DNA of 64,000 bases from Opitutaceae bacterium (GCA_027490995.1 JAIXWY010000011.1:868001-932000), one strand, 5' to 3'; positions 18,789-29,516 are shown, counted from the stretch's first letter. The notes: generated by a model not told the origin, from the letters alone. Made by a program: numbers and translations.

Positions 18789-20699
18789 TTGTCCCTGCTC
18801 CTCCTCATCAAAAGCCTCGGCTGGATCCTCGCCCACGCGCCGGAGAGTCTGCTGCGCGGGCTCTCCGCCACGCTCGGCACGCTGTTGCACGCCGGCTTCC
18901 CTCGCCGGCGCCGACTCCTCCGTTCCAACCTTTCCCACGCGTTCCCGGAGCTGAGCGTCGCCGCCCGCGAGCGCATCGCCCGCGAGAGCTGCCGGCGATT
19001 GGTCGAGACCGGCATGCTGTCGCTCGCCTCTCCTTACCTCTCATCCACCCGCCTGCGCCAGATTCTGCGCGCCGGGCCAGGTCTGGAGGACATGCTGCGC
19101 GATCGCCGCGATCACCCCCGCCCCACCCTTCTCGTATCCGCCCACCTCGCCTATTGGGAGGCCCAGACTTGGATGGCGGTACTCACGGATCTGCCGCTGG
19201 GGGATTTCGGCGTCATTTACCGCCCCCTCGATCACCCCGGGCTCGATGACTTCGTCCGGCGCACGCGCGAGCGGTTCGGTATGCGCCTGCTCTCACGGAA
19301 GGCGGGGTTCGCCGAGGCCGCCCGCATCCTCCGGCACCATGGCTGCGTGGGCATCCTCTTCGATCAGAACGCCGGAATGCAGGGCGCCTTGACCACCCTC
19401 TTCGGCCGGGTCTGCTCCACCACCGAACTTCCCGGCATCCTCGCCGAGAAGTTCGGAGCCGAGGTCCGCGTGATCACCGCGCACCGACTGGACTTCTGGC
19501 GGGTCGAACTCCGCATCGCTCCCGTCTTGCACGACGGCTCGGCCGCCGGGGTCGTTTTTGCCCTCAATCGGTGGCTCGAGGACACGCTCCACCGCGACGT
19601 CGGGCTGCGCGACTCGTGGCTCTGGTCCCACGACCGCTGGCGTCATCAGGACCGGCCTTCCGCCCGCTTCCGGCTCGAGTCACGGCGCGACCTGCTCGCG
19701 CTGGAGCAGCAGGCGCGTGGGTGGGCGACGTTACCGCGCCGGACGCGGCTCTTCGTGCGGCTGCCGAACTGGCTCGGGGACGTCGTGATGGCGCTCCCGC
19801 TGCTGCAGGCCTTGCGAGTCGGCCGTCCCGACATGGAATTAACGCTGATCGGCAAGGGTCCGTTCCGCGACGTGTGCGAGCTGGGCGGACTGGCCTTCGA
19901 ACATTACATCCCCCTTCCCGCGCGCGGGGCGGGTTACTGGCGGCACTTCCGCGCCCTGGCGCAGCGCTGTCCCGATACGTACCTCCTGCTCACGCAGTCG
20001 ATCCGCGGGGACGTGGAAGCATGGCTGACCGCATGTCCACAGCGTTTCGGCTTAGTCCGACCCGGGCATCCGCGGCCACTCCTCACACACGCGTACCGGC
20101 GGCCGTCTGAGACGGACCCGCGGACTCAGCATCAGCTCGACGAATGGGTTGAGCTCTTCCGACACTTCGGCCTTGAGACGCCGATCGATCGCCGCCCGTC
20201 AACTTCGCCAACAAGGGAAGGCGCGCCGCGCGTGGGCCTGATCTGCGGGTCCGAGAATCATCCCGCCAAGCGCTGGCCTGCCGCTCACTGGAGTGCGCTG
20301 ATCCGACGTTTTCCTGACGTGTCATTTGTGCTCTTCGGCACGCCCGCCGACCGGGCCATCACGGATGCAGTGACGGAGGCCTGCCCGGGAGCCCGGGTCG
20401 AAAACCTTGCGGGTCGCACGACCCTGCGGGACTTCGGCGAGCGCCTGCGGACCTGCACGGTCCTCGTGAGCAACGACACCGGTGGCATGCATCTCGCGAA
20501 CGCGCTGGGTGTACCGGTGATCGCGCTCTTCGGGCCAACGAATCCCGTGCGCACGGCTCCCGTCTTCTCGTCGGTGGTCGACATCCTTCAGCCGCCCGGA
20601 TGCCCGCCGACCGGCGGCGGCGCACTCAACGACCTTTCCCCCGAGACGGTCGCGGCCGCGGTGCAAAGGCATCTGCGCCAGTCCAGCCCCGGCGTTTAG
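18789..20699 (+). CDS. Fusion of lipid A acyltransferase (LpxL/HtrB-like) and GT9 heptosyltransferase
   Basis: 636 aa from a TTG at 18789; an in-frame TAG at 18747-18749 (42 bases upstream) and the lack of an ATG or GTG before the homology force this start. Residues 1-290 are a lysophospholipid-acyltransferase domain: a membrane-proximal LGWILAHAPESLLRGL, catalytic HX4E (H119-E124, HLAYWE), GVIYRPLDHPGLDDFVRRTRERFG and ILFDQNAGMQGALTTLFGR. Residues ~315-636 are a full GT9 domain: LFVRLPNWLGDVVMALPLLQALR near the start and SNDTGGMHLANALGVPVIALFGPTNPVRTAP near the end (WaaF-like). There is no stop or frame change between them. The protein would combine late acylation of lipid A with core heptose transfer in one chain. 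Followed after 53 bases by oligopeptide ABC ATPase genes. Confidence 0.88.
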   Translation: MSLLLLIKSLGWILAHAPESLLRGLSATLGTLLHAGFPRRRRLLRSNLSHAFPELSVAARERIARESCRRLVETGMLSLASPYLSSTRLRQILRAGPGLEDMLRDRRDHPRPTLLVSAHLAYWEAQTWMAVLTDLPLGDFGVIYRPLDHPGLDDFVRRTRERFGMRLLSRKAGFAEAARILRHHGCVGILFDQNAGMQGALTTLFGRVCSTTELPGILAEKFGAEVRVITAHRLDFWRVELRIAPVLHDGSAAGVVFALNRWLEDTLHRDVGLRDSWLWSHDRWRHQDRPSARFRLESRRDLLALEQQARGWATLPRRTRLFVRLPNWLGDVVMALPLLQALRVGRPDMELTLIGKGPFRDVCELGGLAFEHYIPLPARGAGYWRHFRALAQRCPDTYLLLTQSIRGDVEAWLTACPQRFGLVRPGHPRPLLTHAYRRPSETDPRTQHQLDEWVELFRHFGLETPIDRRPSTSPTREGAPRVGLICGSENHPAKRWPAAHWSALIRRFPDVSFVLFGTPADRAITDAVTEACPGARVENLAGRTTLRDFGERLRTCTVLVSNDTGGMHLANALGVPVIALFGPTNPVRTAPVFSSVVDILQPPGCPPTGGGALNDLSPETVAAAVQRHLRQSSPGV

Positions 20700-20752
20700 G
20701 GTTGCCGTCCCGGACGGCCTTCCCACGTTGAACTGACACTTTCGCACCTCCC

Positions 20753-21727
20753 GTGTCGCTTCTCACGGTCAACGATCTCCGCACCTATTTCCACACCCGC
20801 AACGGCGTCTACCGTGCGGTGGATGGCGTCAGCTTCGCCCTCGATCGCGGCGAGACCTTAGGCATCGTGGGAGAGTCGGGATCCGGCAAGTCGGTCACAT
20901 GCTATTCGATCATGGGCTTGATTCCGCAGCCTCCGGGTCGGATCGAGAGCGGATCGGCGATCTTCGATGGGACTGACCTCCTGCGCTGTCGCCCGGAGGA
21001 AGCGCGTGCGATCCGAGGGAAACGGATTTCCATGATCTTCCAGGATCCGATGACCTCGCTGAATCCGTACCTACGGATCTCCGAGCAACTCATCGAGCCG
21101 CTCCTCATTCACGGCCTCGCCAGCCGCAAGGACGCCTTGCGCCGCGCGCTGGAGATGCTGGAGGCCGTCGGCATCAACGACGCCGCCAAGCGGATCCACT
21201 ACTATCCCCATGAATTCTCCGGCGGCATGCGGCAGCGCGTGATGATCGCGATGGCCCTGATCACCCGACCGGAGCTACTGATCGCCGATGAGCCCACCAC
21301 CGCACTCGATGTGACGGTGCAGGCCCAGATCCTCGAACTGATTCGCCGCCTGCAGCAAGAGTACGGCATGGCCGTCATTTTCATCACGCACGACCTCGGC
21401 GTGGTGTCGGGCCTCTGCGATCGGGTGCAGGTAATGTACGGCGGACGCATTGTGGAGACTGCTTCCACCCGCACGCTCTTCCGCACCCCGCTTCACCCTT
21501 ACACCCGGGCACTCCAGCAATCGATCCCGTCGTTGCAACCCAAGGGAGTCGAACTCTTCACCATCCCGGGCATGCCGCCGGACCTTTCAAAACCGATCTC
21601 CGGCTGCGCCTTCGCCGCCCGCTGCGCCGCCGCGACGGCGCGCTGCACCGGAGCGGATCCCGTCCTCACCGAGATGTCACCCGGACACGCTCAAGCCTGC
21701 CTGCGCGTGGCCGCCGGCGAGCTATAG
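20753..21727 (+). CDS. Oligopeptide/dipeptide ABC transporter ATPase (OppD/DppD type)
   Basis: 324 aa from a GTG at 20753. Walker A GESGSGKS (residues 40-47), Q-loop [11 protein letters not shown], signature [15 protein letters not shown], Walker [13 protein letters not shown] and H-loop [11 protein letters not shown] are all intact. The C-terminal oligopeptide-family extension ([12 protein letters not shown], then Cys-rich [14 protein letters not shown]) is the oligo_HPY region found in OppD/DppD. It powers peptide or opine import as a heterodimer with the next gene. No permease or binding protein is adjacent, so partners lie elsewhere. Confidence 0.94.
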   Translation: MSLLTVNDLRTYFHTRNGVYRAVDGVSFALDRGETLGIVGESGSGKSVTCYSIMGLIPQPPGRIESGSAIFDGTDLLRCRPEEARAIRGKRISMIFQDPMTSLNPYLRISEQLIEPLLIHGLASRKDALRRALEMLEAVGINDAAKRIHYYPHEFSGGMRQRVMIAMALITRPELLIADEPTTALDVTVQAQILELIRRLQQEYGMAVIFITHDLGVVSGLCDRVQVMYGGRIVETASTRTLFRTPLHPYTRALQQSIPSLQPKGVELFTIPGMPPDLSKPISGCAFAARCAAATARCTGADPVLTEMSPGHAQACLRVAAGEL

Positions 21728-21762
21728 TCCCCCTCGCAAGGAAGTTGTTTCCCTCCGCCCCC

Positions 21763-22743
21763 ATGAGCGAGCCGATCCTCGAACTGCGCGACGTCCGCAC
21801 TCACTTTCCCATCCGGCAGGGATTTTTCTTCAAACGCCAGGTCGGCACCGTCAAAGCCGTGGATGGGGTGACCCTCTCGCTCGCGCGCGGCGAGGTGCTG
21901 GGGCTCGTCGGTGAATCGGGGTGCGGAAAGTCCACGCTCGCGCGGACGATCCTGCAGCTGCTGCCGACGACCAGTGGTTCGGTACTGCTCTCCGGACGCA
22001 CCCTGGCCGATTGCGAAGCCGGCGAACTGATGCGCCTGCGCCGCGATTTACAGATGGTGTTCCAGGATCCGTATGCGTCGCTCAACCCGCGCATGACGGT
22101 GTTTGCGACGCTCTCGGAACCCCTGCTGACCCACGGCGTGTGCGACCGCAGCGAAGCCACGCGCCAAGTCGCCGAGTTGATGGAGCGAGTCGGACTGGCT
22201 CCGCGGTTCATGCAGAAATACCCGCATGAGTTCTCGGGTGGCCAGCGGCAGCGTATCGCCATCGCCCGCGCGCTGGCGCTGCGACCCCAAATCATCATCG
22301 CCGACGAACCGGTCTCCGCGCTCGATGTCTCCATCCAAGCGCAAATCCTGAACCTGCTCGCGAAGCTCGTGCGGGAAATGGGCCTGTCCCTCGTCTTCAT
22401 CGCACACGATTTATCGGTGGTGAAGCACATCTCTGACCGGGTCGCCGTGATGTACCTCGGCCGGATCGTCGAGATCGGCGAGGCCCGCCGCGTGATTGAT
22501 GATCCGCAGCATCCCTACACGCGCGCGCTGGTGAGCGCGATTCCGCGTCCCGATCCGGAGGTGGAACGGAACCGGCAACGAATCGTTCTTCCCGGCGATC
22601 CGCCGTCGCCGATCAACCCGCCCTCGGGATGCACCTTCCATCCCCGTTGCCCGCATGCGGTCGACGCCTGCAAGGCCGCTTTCCCCGAATTGCGTCCGGC
22701 CGCCGGTCGCGAGGTCGCCTGCAGCCGGATCGGCGCATTCTAG
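21763..22743 (+). CDS. Oligopeptide/dipeptide ABC transporter ATPase (OppF/DppF type)
   Basis: 326 aa from the ATG at 21763 (a start six codons earlier is open but unneeded). It begins with the OppF-like insertion [25 protein letters not shown]; Walker [10 protein letters not shown], signature [15 protein letters not shown], Walker [12 protein letters not shown], and the C-terminal [12 protein letters not shown] ... [14 protein letters not shown]. It pairs with the OppD-like ATPase encoded 35 bases upstream. Convergent with the GspE-like gene, with only 9 bases between stops. Confidence 0.94.
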   Translation: MSEPILELRDVRTHFPIRQGFFFKRQVGTVKAVDGVTLSLARGEVLGLVGESGCGKSTLARTILQLLPTTSGSVLLSGRTLADCEAGELMRLRRDLQMVFQDPYASLNPRMTVFATLSEPLLTHGVCDRSEATRQVAELMERVGLAPRFMQKYPHEFSGGQRQRIAIARALALRPQIIIADEPVSALDVSIQAQILNLLAKLVREMGLSLVFIAHDLSVVKHISDRVAVMYLGRIVEIGEARRVIDDPQHPYTRALVSAIPRPDPEVERNRQRIVLPGDPPSPINPPSGCTFHPRCPHAVDACKAAFPELRPAAGREVACSRIGAF

Positions 22744-22752
22744 CCCACGGTG

Positions 22753-23967
22753 TCAGGTCAGCGAGCCCGCGCCTTCGTCGTGGGTCCAGCGCAACGCCTC
22801 CGCCACGGCGATTTCGCCCCGCCGAGCGGCCTTCCGCACCTGCGCGCACAGCGTGCCCCCGCCTTCGCCAGCAATCGCCGACCGTAACTCGGCGACGGCA
22901 TCGGGGCACAAGAGTGCGGTGCGAATCCGCGCGCTGATTTCGACCACCTCGAAAATCCCCAGCCGGCCCACCATACCACGGCCGGAACAATGAGTACACC
23001 CGGCGCCCCGACCGCTGGGTCGCAGCCGCGATACCGCCATTTCCGCTCCAGCCTCATCTCGCTCGGCCTCCTGAAACTCCCGCGGCCAGCGCTCAACCAC
23101 CCGACACGAGGGACACAGGCGCGGAATAAGACGCTGAGCCACGACTCCAGCCAGGGCGTCCGCGAGAAGAAAGGGCTCAACCCCCAAATCCAGCAGCCGA
23201 ATGACCGCTCCCTCAACCGAAGCCGCATGCAGCGTGGCGACAACGCCGTGTCCCGTGAGGGCCGCTTGGACCGCAACGGCGGCCGTGGCCGCATCTCGCA
23301 CCTCTCCCACGAAAATCACGTCCGGATCCTGACGCAGCACCGCGCGAAGAGCCCCCGCAAATGTAAGCCCGTGGTCGGGATCCACCGCGATCTGGACCAA
23401 GCCATCCCGCCGAAACTCGACCGGGTCCTCAACCGTCATGATCTTGCTGGTCGAGGCATCCAAGCAACCGAGGGTCGCATACGCGGTGGTTGTCTTTCCT
23501 GCACCGGTGGGTCCGGCAATGACCACCAGGCCGCGCTGTTGCGCGAGCCAAGTGCGCAAGCGCGCCTCCGCCACCGCGCTCAGACCGAGATCCCCGAGGG
23601 GCGGCGGCGCAACGCTGCGCTGCAGCACGCGGAGCGCCACCACTTCGCCGTACAGAGAAGGCAGCGTGGCGACCCGAAAGTCGGCGGCCCGATCGCCGTG
23701 TCGCCAGCTCAAGCGACCGTCCAGCGGGAGCCGACGCTCGTTGGGATCCAATCGTGCGAGCACCTTGATCCGGGCACCGATTTCCGTTGGCGAGATCCCG
23801 GGCGGGACACGCTGCTCCTCCCAACCCTGCGCGCTCCGCAGCCGTACCCAAAGTCCCCCGGCATCCGGTTCGAGGTGCACGTCCGCCACGCCGTCCGCGA
23901 CCGCCCGTTCGAGCAGGCGATCAAGCCACGCCGCAGCGGGAGAGCGCGTGGCCAGTGCCCCCTCCAT
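22753..23967 (-). CDS. GspE/PulE-like secretion ATPase lacking the long N-terminal domain
   Basis: 404 aa. The core of the type II secretion/type IV pilus ATPase is present: DVHLEPDAGG near residue 30, Walker A GPTGAGKTTT (152-161), Asp box TVEDPVEF, Walker B-like RQDPDVIFVGEVRD, and His box TGHGVVATLHAAS. A tetracysteine zinc motif sits near the C-terminus (CPSC ... CTHC). The MshEN-type N-terminal domain found in the neighbouring PilB-like protein is absent, so it is a short form. It is the third of three ATPase genes in a row on this strand, 10 bases after pilT. Role: assembly motor for a pilus or pseudopilus, or a partner of the other two. Confidence 0.88.
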   Translation of the reverse strand: MEGALATRSPAAAWLDRLLERAVADGVADVHLEPDAGGLWVRLRSAQGWEEQRVPPGISPTEIGARIKVLARLDPNERRLPLDGRLSWRHGDRAADFRVATLPSLYGEVVALRVLQRSVAPPPLGDLGLSAVAEARLRTWLAQQRGLVVIAGPTGAGKTTTAYATLGCLDASTSKIMTVEDPVEFRRDGLVQIAVDPDHGLTFAGALRAVLRQDPDVIFVGEVRDAATAAVAVQAALTGHGVVATLHAASVEGAVIRLLDLGVEPFLLADALAGVVAQRLIPRLCPSCRVVERWPREFQEAERDEAGAEMAVSRLRPSGRGAGCTHCSGRGMVGRLGIFEVVEISARIRTALLCPDAVAELRSAIAGEGGGTLCAQVRKAARRGEIAVAEALRWTHDEGAGSLT

Positions 23968-23977
23968 CGTGAAACCA

Positions 23978-25060
23978 CTACAGCGTGCGCAGGGTGTGCC
24001 CCAACTGCTGCAGCTTCTCGCGCATCACGATCGGATCCTGGGCCTTTTCCATCGCTTCATCCGGCGAGACTAACTCGCGGTTCACGAGGCTCATCAGATG
24101 CGTGTCCATCGTGATCATGCCTAGGTTTGCACCGGTCTGGATGTCCGAGGTGATTCGGAACGTCTTGTTATCGCGGATCAGCGAGGCAATCGACGTCGTG
24201 TTGACCATGATCTCATACCCCGCGATGCGCCCTCCACCCTTCTTCTTGCAGAGCACCTGGGAAATAACGGCGACCAGCGACGAGGCGAGCTGGGTCCGAA
24301 CCATGTCCTTCATGTTCGCGGGGAAGGCATCGACGATCCGGTCCACCGTGCGCGCCGCGCTGTTCGTGTGCAAGGTACCAAACACCAAGTGCCCCGTCTC
24401 CGCCGCGCTGATCGCCGCCTCGATCGTTTCAAGATCGCGCATTTCACCGACGAGAATGACGTCAGGATCCTGCCGGAGCGCGCGCCGGATTGCCTCCGAG
24501 AAGGAAGGAACATCCACGCCGATCTCGCGCTGCGTGACGACACACTGCTTGTGCGAGTGGTAATACTCAATCGGGTCTTCGATCGTGATGATGTGGCCGT
24601 CGCGGTTCTCGTTGATGTAATTGACCATGGAGGCCAGCGTCGTCGACTTGCCCGAGCCCGTGGGGCCAGTGACGAGGATCAGACCGCGCGGGCGGTACAG
24701 CAGTTCGCGAACGCGATCGGGCAACCCGATTTCGCGGAGTCCGAACATGCGATTCGGGATCTGCCGCAAAACCAGGCCGTAGCTGCCTTTCGACTTGAGG
24801 ATCGAGACCCGGAAACGGGCCCGATCGAGGTACGCAAAGCCGAAGTCGGCACCGCCGTTCAGCTTCAGATTTTGCACATGCAAATCCGGGCTGATCGAGA
24901 GAACCAGCTTCTCCGTATCCTCCGGGGTAAGGCTGGGTCCCTCGATCGGAACCATCGATCCGCTGATCCGGAGCGTGGGCGGCTGCCCCACTTGGCAGTG
25001 GAGATCGGACGCGTTCTGGTCGACGACCAACTCGAGGAGGTCGTTCATTTCGTAGTTCAT
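23978..25060 (-). CDS. pilT: Type IV pilus retraction ATPase PilT
   Basis: 360 aa. N-terminal PAS-like domain with [17 protein letters not shown]; Walker [11 protein letters not shown] (132-141), Asp box [14 protein letters not shown], Walker [19 protein letters not shown], His box [26 protein letters not shown], and the PilT C-terminal segment [11 protein letters not shown], equivalent to the AIRNLIRE retraction motif though not identical to it. It depolymerises pilin for retraction, twitching or DNA uptake. It lies 5 bases after the PilB-like gene and 10 bases before the GspE-like gene, so all three are one operon. Confidence 0.95.
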   Translation of the reverse strand: MNYEMNDLLELVVDQNASDLHCQVGQPPTLRISGSMVPIEGPSLTPEDTEKLVLSISPDLHVQNLKLNGGADFGFAYLDRARFRVSILKSKGSYGLVLRQIPNRMFGLREIGLPDRVRELLYRPRGLILVTGPTGSGKSTTLASMVNYINENRDGHIITIEDPIEYYHSHKQCVVTQREIGVDVPSFSEAIRRALRQDPDVILVGEMRDLETIEAAISAAETGHLVFGTLHTNSAARTVDRIVDAFPANMKDMVRTQLASSLVAVISQVLCKKKGGGRIAGYEIMVNTTSIASLIRDNKTFRITSDIQTGANLGMITMDTHLMSLVNRELVSPDEAMEKAQDPIVMREKLQQLGHTLRTL

Positions 25061-25065
25061 AGGTG

Positions 25066-26820
25066 TCAGTAAAAAGTTGGGCCGAGCACGCGGGAGAGTT
25101 CGTCTAAGGTCGTCAGCCCGGCCTGCGTCCGCGCGCGGCCATCCTCCGCCAGCGAGCGCATCCCGGCCGCGCGGGCTGCGGTCCGCAACGCATCCGCACC
25201 GGCATCGCGACGGATCACCGCCCGCAGCGCATCATCCACCACCAACAACTCAACCACCGCCACCCGCCCGGAGAATCCCGTCCCGCGACAGACGGCGCAC
25301 CGCTCCTCCGCGATCCCAGCTCGCGGCAGGCCCGCACACGAGCGGCACACCCGGCGGACGAGTCGCTGCGCCACCACGCCCCGCAACGCGGACGCAAGAA
25401 GCGATGGGGTCAGGCCGAGGTCCCGCAACCGCACGATCGCGCCCACGGCATCGGCCGTGTGCAGCGTGGAAAACACCAAGTGCCCCGTCAGCGAGGCATT
25501 CAGGCAGCTGCGGGCCGTCTCACGATCACGCACTTCCCCAACCGCAATCACCTCCGGAGACTGACGCAGCACCGCCCGCAGCGCCTCAGGAAAACCCAAG
25601 CCAAGCTCGGCGCGGATGCCCACTTGGACGACCCGCGGCAACTCCCGCTCCACGGGATCCTCGATCGTAATGACTTTCCGGCCCGCGCGCGCCAGCTGGC
25701 TGAGCGAAGCGTGCAGGGTCGACGACTTTCCGCTCCCGGTCGGTCCGGTGACGAGGACCAGCCCGTCATGCGACTGAATCAAGCGCTCCCACCGCTCCCG
25801 AGCGTCACCGGAAAAGACGTTCGCCAAAGGATCTGCGGCACCCTCCGCACCTGAGCCATCGTCCAAGATCCGGATCACCACGCTCTCCCCTCGAATCGTC
25901 GGCACCGAAGACACCCGAAAAGCGCGCGTGCCCTTCCGGGATGTCCAGCGGAAGCGGCCATCCTGCGGCAGACGACGCTCCACGATCGACATCCCCGCGA
26001 GCAGTTTGGTGCGCGCCATCACGGCGGCCGCATGATCGGAGTGAACCTCCCCCGCCTCCCTCAACACCCCGTCGATCCGATGCCGTACCCGGATGCGCGT
26101 CTCGCTCGGTTCCAAATGGATGTCCGATGCACGCGAACCGATGGCCTCTTCGAATAGGGTATCCACCACAGTTGCTATCGACACAGGCGCCGGGAGGTTA
26201 ACGGGTGACTGGCGGGCGATTGGGGCCCTGATCGACCGGATCGGGGCGTCCTCGCGGACCTCCGCAGCGCCGTCTTCCGCGCGATCGATCTCCTCGCGTG
26301 CCCACGCTTCACTCCCCGCCCGTGCCACTCCCACGCCCGAGGCCCCGTCCGCGCCGACGTCAATCGTTCGCCAGGCTTCCATGATCCACTCGTCCGGTGC
26401 CAGGACGGGGACCACCGCGGCGCCGAGAACGTCTCCGATCCGGGTCAGAACGGCCTCGTTGAGCGGGTTCTCAATGGCGATCTCAAGCGCATCCCCGACC
26501 CGCCGAAGAGGAAAGACCCGCGATGCGACGAGGGCCCGGTGCTCCGCCTGCGAGAGGACCGCAACGAGGGGGGCGTGCTCCGGCGGCAACAGTTCCCCGG
26601 GCTTCACCCTCCTCAGGCCGAAATGCACCGCTAAGGCTTCCGTCGCCCACCAGCAATCCAGCTTTCCTTCCCCCACCCAGCGGCGCAGGGCGTCGCCCTC
26701 TGCCCCAGAGCCTTCGGAAGACGCTCTTGCCGCGTCAACGCGCAACGGCCCCTCGCCTCCGACGGGCTGCCACCCTCGCGACAGCAGAGCGGTCAAGATC
26801 CAGTCGTCGGCCTCGGGCAT
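25066..26820 (-). CDS. PilB/GspE-family assembly ATPase
   Basis: 584 aa from the ATG at 26820. The N-terminal ~180 residues contain an MshEN-like domain ([34 protein letters not shown]), joined by an Arg/Ala/Glu-rich linker to the ATPase core: [22 protein letters not shown], Walker [11 protein letters not shown] (359-368), [29 protein letters not shown], and [19 protein letters not shown] zinc tetracysteine (CRSC ... CAVC) precedes the last domain. It is likely the extension motor of the pilus retracted by the PilT encoded next. No pilC platform or pilin gene is present in the window. rho lies 46 bases upstream on the same strand. Confidence 0.9.
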   Translation of the reverse strand: MPEADDWILTALLSRGWQPVGGEGPLRVDAARASSEGSGAEGDALRRWVGEGKLDCWWATEALAVHFGLRRVKPGELLPPEHAPLVAVLSQAEHRALVASRVFPLRRVGDALEIAIENPLNEAVLTRIGDVLGAAVVPVLAPDEWIMEAWRTIDVGADGASGVGVARAGSEAWAREEIDRAEDGAAEVREDAPIRSIRAPIARQSPVNLPAPVSIATVVDTLFEEAIGSRASDIHLEPSETRIRVRHRIDGVLREAGEVHSDHAAAVMARTKLLAGMSIVERRLPQDGRFRWTSRKGTRAFRVSSVPTIRGESVVIRILDDGSGAEGAADPLANVFSGDARERWERLIQSHDGLVLVTGPTGSGKSSTLHASLSQLARAGRKVITIEDPVERELPRVVQVGIRAELGLGFPEALRAVLRQSPEVIAVGEVRDRETARSCLNASLTGHLVFSTLHTADAVGAIVRLRDLGLTPSLLASALRGVVAQRLVRRVCRSCAGLPRAGIAEERCAVCRGTGFSGRVAVVELLVVDDALRAVIRRDAGADALRTAARAAGMRSLAEDGRARTQAGLTTLDELSRVLGPTFY

Positions 26821-26866
26821 ACTCGCCCCCGATTTCCCGCCCAAGCCGCCCCCCGAGAAACACCCG

Positions 26867-28801
26867 CTAGCGCGCCAAACTCATGAGGAACTCCGCGTTC
26901 GACTTCGTCTTCCGCAGACGCTGGATGAGCATCTCCATGGATTCGATCGGGCCAATACCCTGCATGGTGCGCCGCAGCCCGTAAACACGCTGCAGTTCAT
27001 CCGGATGATAGATCAGCTCCTCCTTGCGCGTGCCCGAGCGGAGCATGTTGATAGCCGGGAAGATGCGCTTATCCGAGAGACCGCGATCCAAGTGGAGCTC
27101 CATATTGCCGGTGCCCTTGAACTCCTCGAAGATGATCTCGTCCATCCGGCTGCCGGTATCGATCAGGGCGCTCGCAAGGATGGTCAGGCTGCCCCCACCC
27201 TCGATGTTGCGAGCGGCTCCGAAGAAACGCTTGGGACGCTGGAGCGCGGTTGCCTCCATGCCGCCGGACATGATCTTACCCGAGTTCGACGCCAGCGCGT
27301 TGTAGGCGCGGGCCAGGCGGGTGATCGAGTCGAGCAGGATGACCACATGCTCGCCCCGTTCCACGAGGCGCCGGGCCTTCTCTCCGACCATTTCCGCGCA
27401 GTGGATATGGCTTTCCGGGGACTCGTCGAAGGTCGAGGAGACCACCTCGCCCTTGGTGTGGCGGCGGAAATCGGTCACTTCCTCCGGACGCTCGTCGATC
27501 AGCAGAAGGATGAGTTTCACCTCCGGGAAGTTCGCTGAGACGGAGTTCGCGATGTTCTGGAGGAGCACCGTCTTGCCGGTGCGGGGAGGAGCAACGATCA
27601 GTCCGCGCTGTCCGAATCCGACCGGCGTGAGCAAATCGACGGTCCGCATCGAGATGTCCTTCTGGACCTCTGGAGCTTCCAACAGGATGCGGTTGAGCGG
27701 GTAATAGGGCACCAACTCCTCGAACGGCGTGACGTGATTGGCCTGCTCCGGGGCCCCGCCCATGACGGAGTCAATGCGCACCACGGAGGGGCAGCGCTCG
27801 TCGCCCACCGGAGGCTGCAACAACACCTGCACTTCATGCCCGCGCTTCAGACCATAGCGCCGAATGAGCGACTCCGGCAGGTACGCATCCTCCGGATACA
27901 AACGATAGCTGCAGTGATCGTGGACGATGAATCCATGTCCACGGTCGGTCAGGTCGAGCCAACCCCGGTCGCGGAGCGGGTGACCGGCGGACGCCGCGCG
28001 CTTGAGTACCTCGGCGATGATTTGCCGCTTGGGCAGTTGGCCCTCGATGGTGCAACCCATTCGACGCGCATAAGCCGCCAGTTCCGCGACGGGCAGCGCG
28101 GAGATTTGGTCGAGCTGGATAGGTTCACCCGCGCCGGCAGCGAGAGAAACGGCCAACGAATCGAGCGCAGCTACATCCGCGAAGCGGGCCGGATCCGGCA
28201 GGTCGCCGATCTTCGGCGCCAACGACGGCGGGGGCGGCTGCGGCGGATGCTGGGGACCGCGTCCACCACCACCACCACCGCCTCCTCCACCACCCTCGGG
28301 ACCGCCTGGGTGCCAAGGCTTCCCCTGGCGGTTCCGCTTTTCCTTTTTGAGCTGTTTCCAGTAGTCGCGACCACGGAACTCCCGCGGGGCAAAACCGGGC
28401 CGACCGCCGCCCTGCTCTCCGCCACCGCTCGGCTCGGGCGGAGGAGTGGGCTCACCCGTACCTCCTGCGGGGACGAACACCGGAGCATCCTCGGCGCGAT
28501 CCGCAACGGGTGCCGGAGCGGGAGCCGGAGCTTCCTCCACAGCCGGAGCCGCCCGTTCAACTACGGGCTCGGGACGGCGCTCGACCGGCTCTTCACGCTG
28601 GACCGGAGCCTCGGGGGGTTCCTGACGCGCAAAGATGGGCAACTCCAGCACCTCGGGCGGGCGCACCGCCTCGTCCGCGGGCGCGGAGGCCTTGGCGGAG
28701 CGACTACGCCCCCGCGGCGCGGCACTCCGCGCCTTCGGTCGGGCCGCTGCCTTCTTGGCGCGACCCGCTGCTCCAGAACTACTCTTGGAAGACTTTTCCA
28801 T
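26867..28801 (-). CDS. rho: Transcription termination factor Rho with long disordered N-terminal extension
   Basis: 644 aa from the ATG at 28801; E. coli Rho is 419 aa. The first ~225 residues are low complexity: Lys/Ala/Ser-rich, then Pro/Glu/Ala-rich, then Arg/Gly-rich with eleven consecutive Gly near 170-180 and a Pro run after it. The ordinary protein follows: RHO_N (about 230-275), RNA-binding domain ([17 protein letters not shown] ... [18 protein letters not shown]), Walker A APPRTGKT (404-411), and the Q/R-loop region [25 protein letters not shown]. Rho is the RNA helicase that ends untranslated transcripts. Insertions ahead of or inside RHO_N are known in several high-GC phyla and may affect RNA binding or condensation. 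Gap to coaE upstream is 25 bases. Confidence 0.96.
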   Translation of the reverse strand: MEKSSKSSSGAAGRAKKAAARPKARSAAPRGRSRSAKASAPADEAVRPPEVLELPIFARQEPPEAPVQREEPVERRPEPVVERAAPAVEEAPAPAPAPVADRAEDAPVFVPAGGTGEPTPPPEPSGGGEQGGGRPGFAPREFRGRDYWKQLKKEKRNRQGKPWHPGGPEGGGGGGGGGGGRGPQHPPQPPPPSLAPKIGDLPDPARFADVAALDSLAVSLAAGAGEPIQLDQISALPVAELAAYARRMGCTIEGQLPKRQIIAEVLKRAASAGHPLRDRGWLDLTDRGHGFIVHDHCSYRLYPEDAYLPESLIRRYGLKRGHEVQVLLQPPVGDERCPSVVRIDSVMGGAPEQANHVTPFEELVPYYPLNRILLEAPEVQKDISMRTVDLLTPVGFGQRGLIVAPPRTGKTVLLQNIANSVSANFPEVKLILLLIDERPEEVTDFRRHTKGEVVSSTFDESPESHIHCAEMVGEKARRLVERGEHVVILLDSITRLARAYNALASNSGKIMSGGMEATALQRPKRFFGAARNIEGGGSLTILASALIDTGSRMDEIIFEEFKGTGNMELHLDRGLSDKRIFPAINMLRSGTRKEELIYHPDELQRVYGLRRTMQGIGPIESMEMLIQRLRKTKSNAEFLMSLAR

Positions 28802-28826
28802 GGGAAAGGGAGAAAATGAAACGGAA

Positions 28827-29441
28827 TCAAGCACCGGAACGGCGCCGCAGGGACCCTTCAGCCTCGAGTCGCCCCACCAGCAGATCGACCTGCCGGGCCA
28901 GAAACTCCGGCGCACCTTCGTTGCCGATGACATAGTCGGACAACTCAGCTTTGCGCGCCAGAGGCAACTGCTTGGATATGCGAGCCTCGGCCTGCTCTCG
29001 CGTGATTCCACGCGCTTCGAGACGGGCGTACTGCTGGGCCGGAGTAGTGGTCACACAGACGATGAAATCAAACCAATTCTCCAGAGCCTTCTCGAAGAGC
29101 AACGGGACCTCGAAGACCCACTTCGATCCGGGTTCAGCGGCGAGCCGCTCTCGCCACACGGCATAAAGCAAGGGGTGCACCAGATTCTCCAGCCATTGGC
29201 GCTCCACCTCATCGGCAAACACCCGCGCCGCCAACCGACCACGGTGCAAACGGCCTTCATCCTCCAGGACGCCCTCGCCAAAACGGCCTCGAACCGCCGC
29301 GACCACCTCCGGTCGGCAGAGAAGATCCACCCGCACGATGTCATCCGAGTCCAGCCGGCGATAACCGCGCTGCTCCAAGAGTTTTGCTACGGACGACTTT
29401 CCGCAGCCCATGCACCCTGTGATTCCAACGACGCGTTGCAC
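28827..29441 (-). CDS. coaE: Dephospho-CoA kinase
   Basis: 204 aa from a GTG at 29441. P-loop GCMGCGKS (9-16), the DSDDIVR acceptor region, [19 protein letters not shown] (family pattern vF.d...rk.Le.i.HP.i), [15 protein letters not shown] and the lid [23 protein letters not shown] are all typical. It phosphorylates dephospho-CoA in the last step of coenzyme A synthesis. Likely co-transcribed with rho, 25 bases downstream; a candidate promoter lies at 29480-29509. Confidence 0.95.
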   Translation of the reverse strand: MQRVVGITGCMGCGKSSVAKLLEQRGYRRLDSDDIVRVDLLCRPEVVAAVRGRFGEGVLEDEGRLHRGRLAARVFADEVERQWLENLVHPLLYAVWRERLAAEPGSKWVFEVPLLFEKALENWFDFIVCVTTTPAQQYARLEARGITREQAEARISKQLPLARKAELSDYVIGNEGAPEFLARQVDLLVGRLEAEGSLRRRSGA

Positions 29442-29479
29442 AATGAGGTAGCGACCGATTAATGCAAATCGGAAACTTT

Positions 29480-29509
29480 ATTTTATTGCAAGATATTAAT
29501 TGTTTGCAA
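29480..29509 (-). promoter_or_regulatory. Candidate sigma-70-type promoter for coaE-rho
   Basis: On the minus strand TTGCAA (29504-29509) and TAAAAT (29480-29485) are 18 bases apart in an unusually AT-rich stretch of this GC-rich region; the -10 element ends 38 bases before the coaE start. TTGCAA is palindromic and occurs twice here (also 29486-29491), so it could also serve comM on the plus strand. Confidence 0.5.
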
Positions 29510-29516
29510 CGTTGGG

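Noticed and set aside
28130-28560. Gly-codon repeats and Pro/Ala repeats in the rho extension as possible microsatellites or CRISPR-like repeats
   Set aside because: They are in frame, short and explained by the Gly/Pro/Ala-rich protein sequence; no spacers or regular repeat unit.
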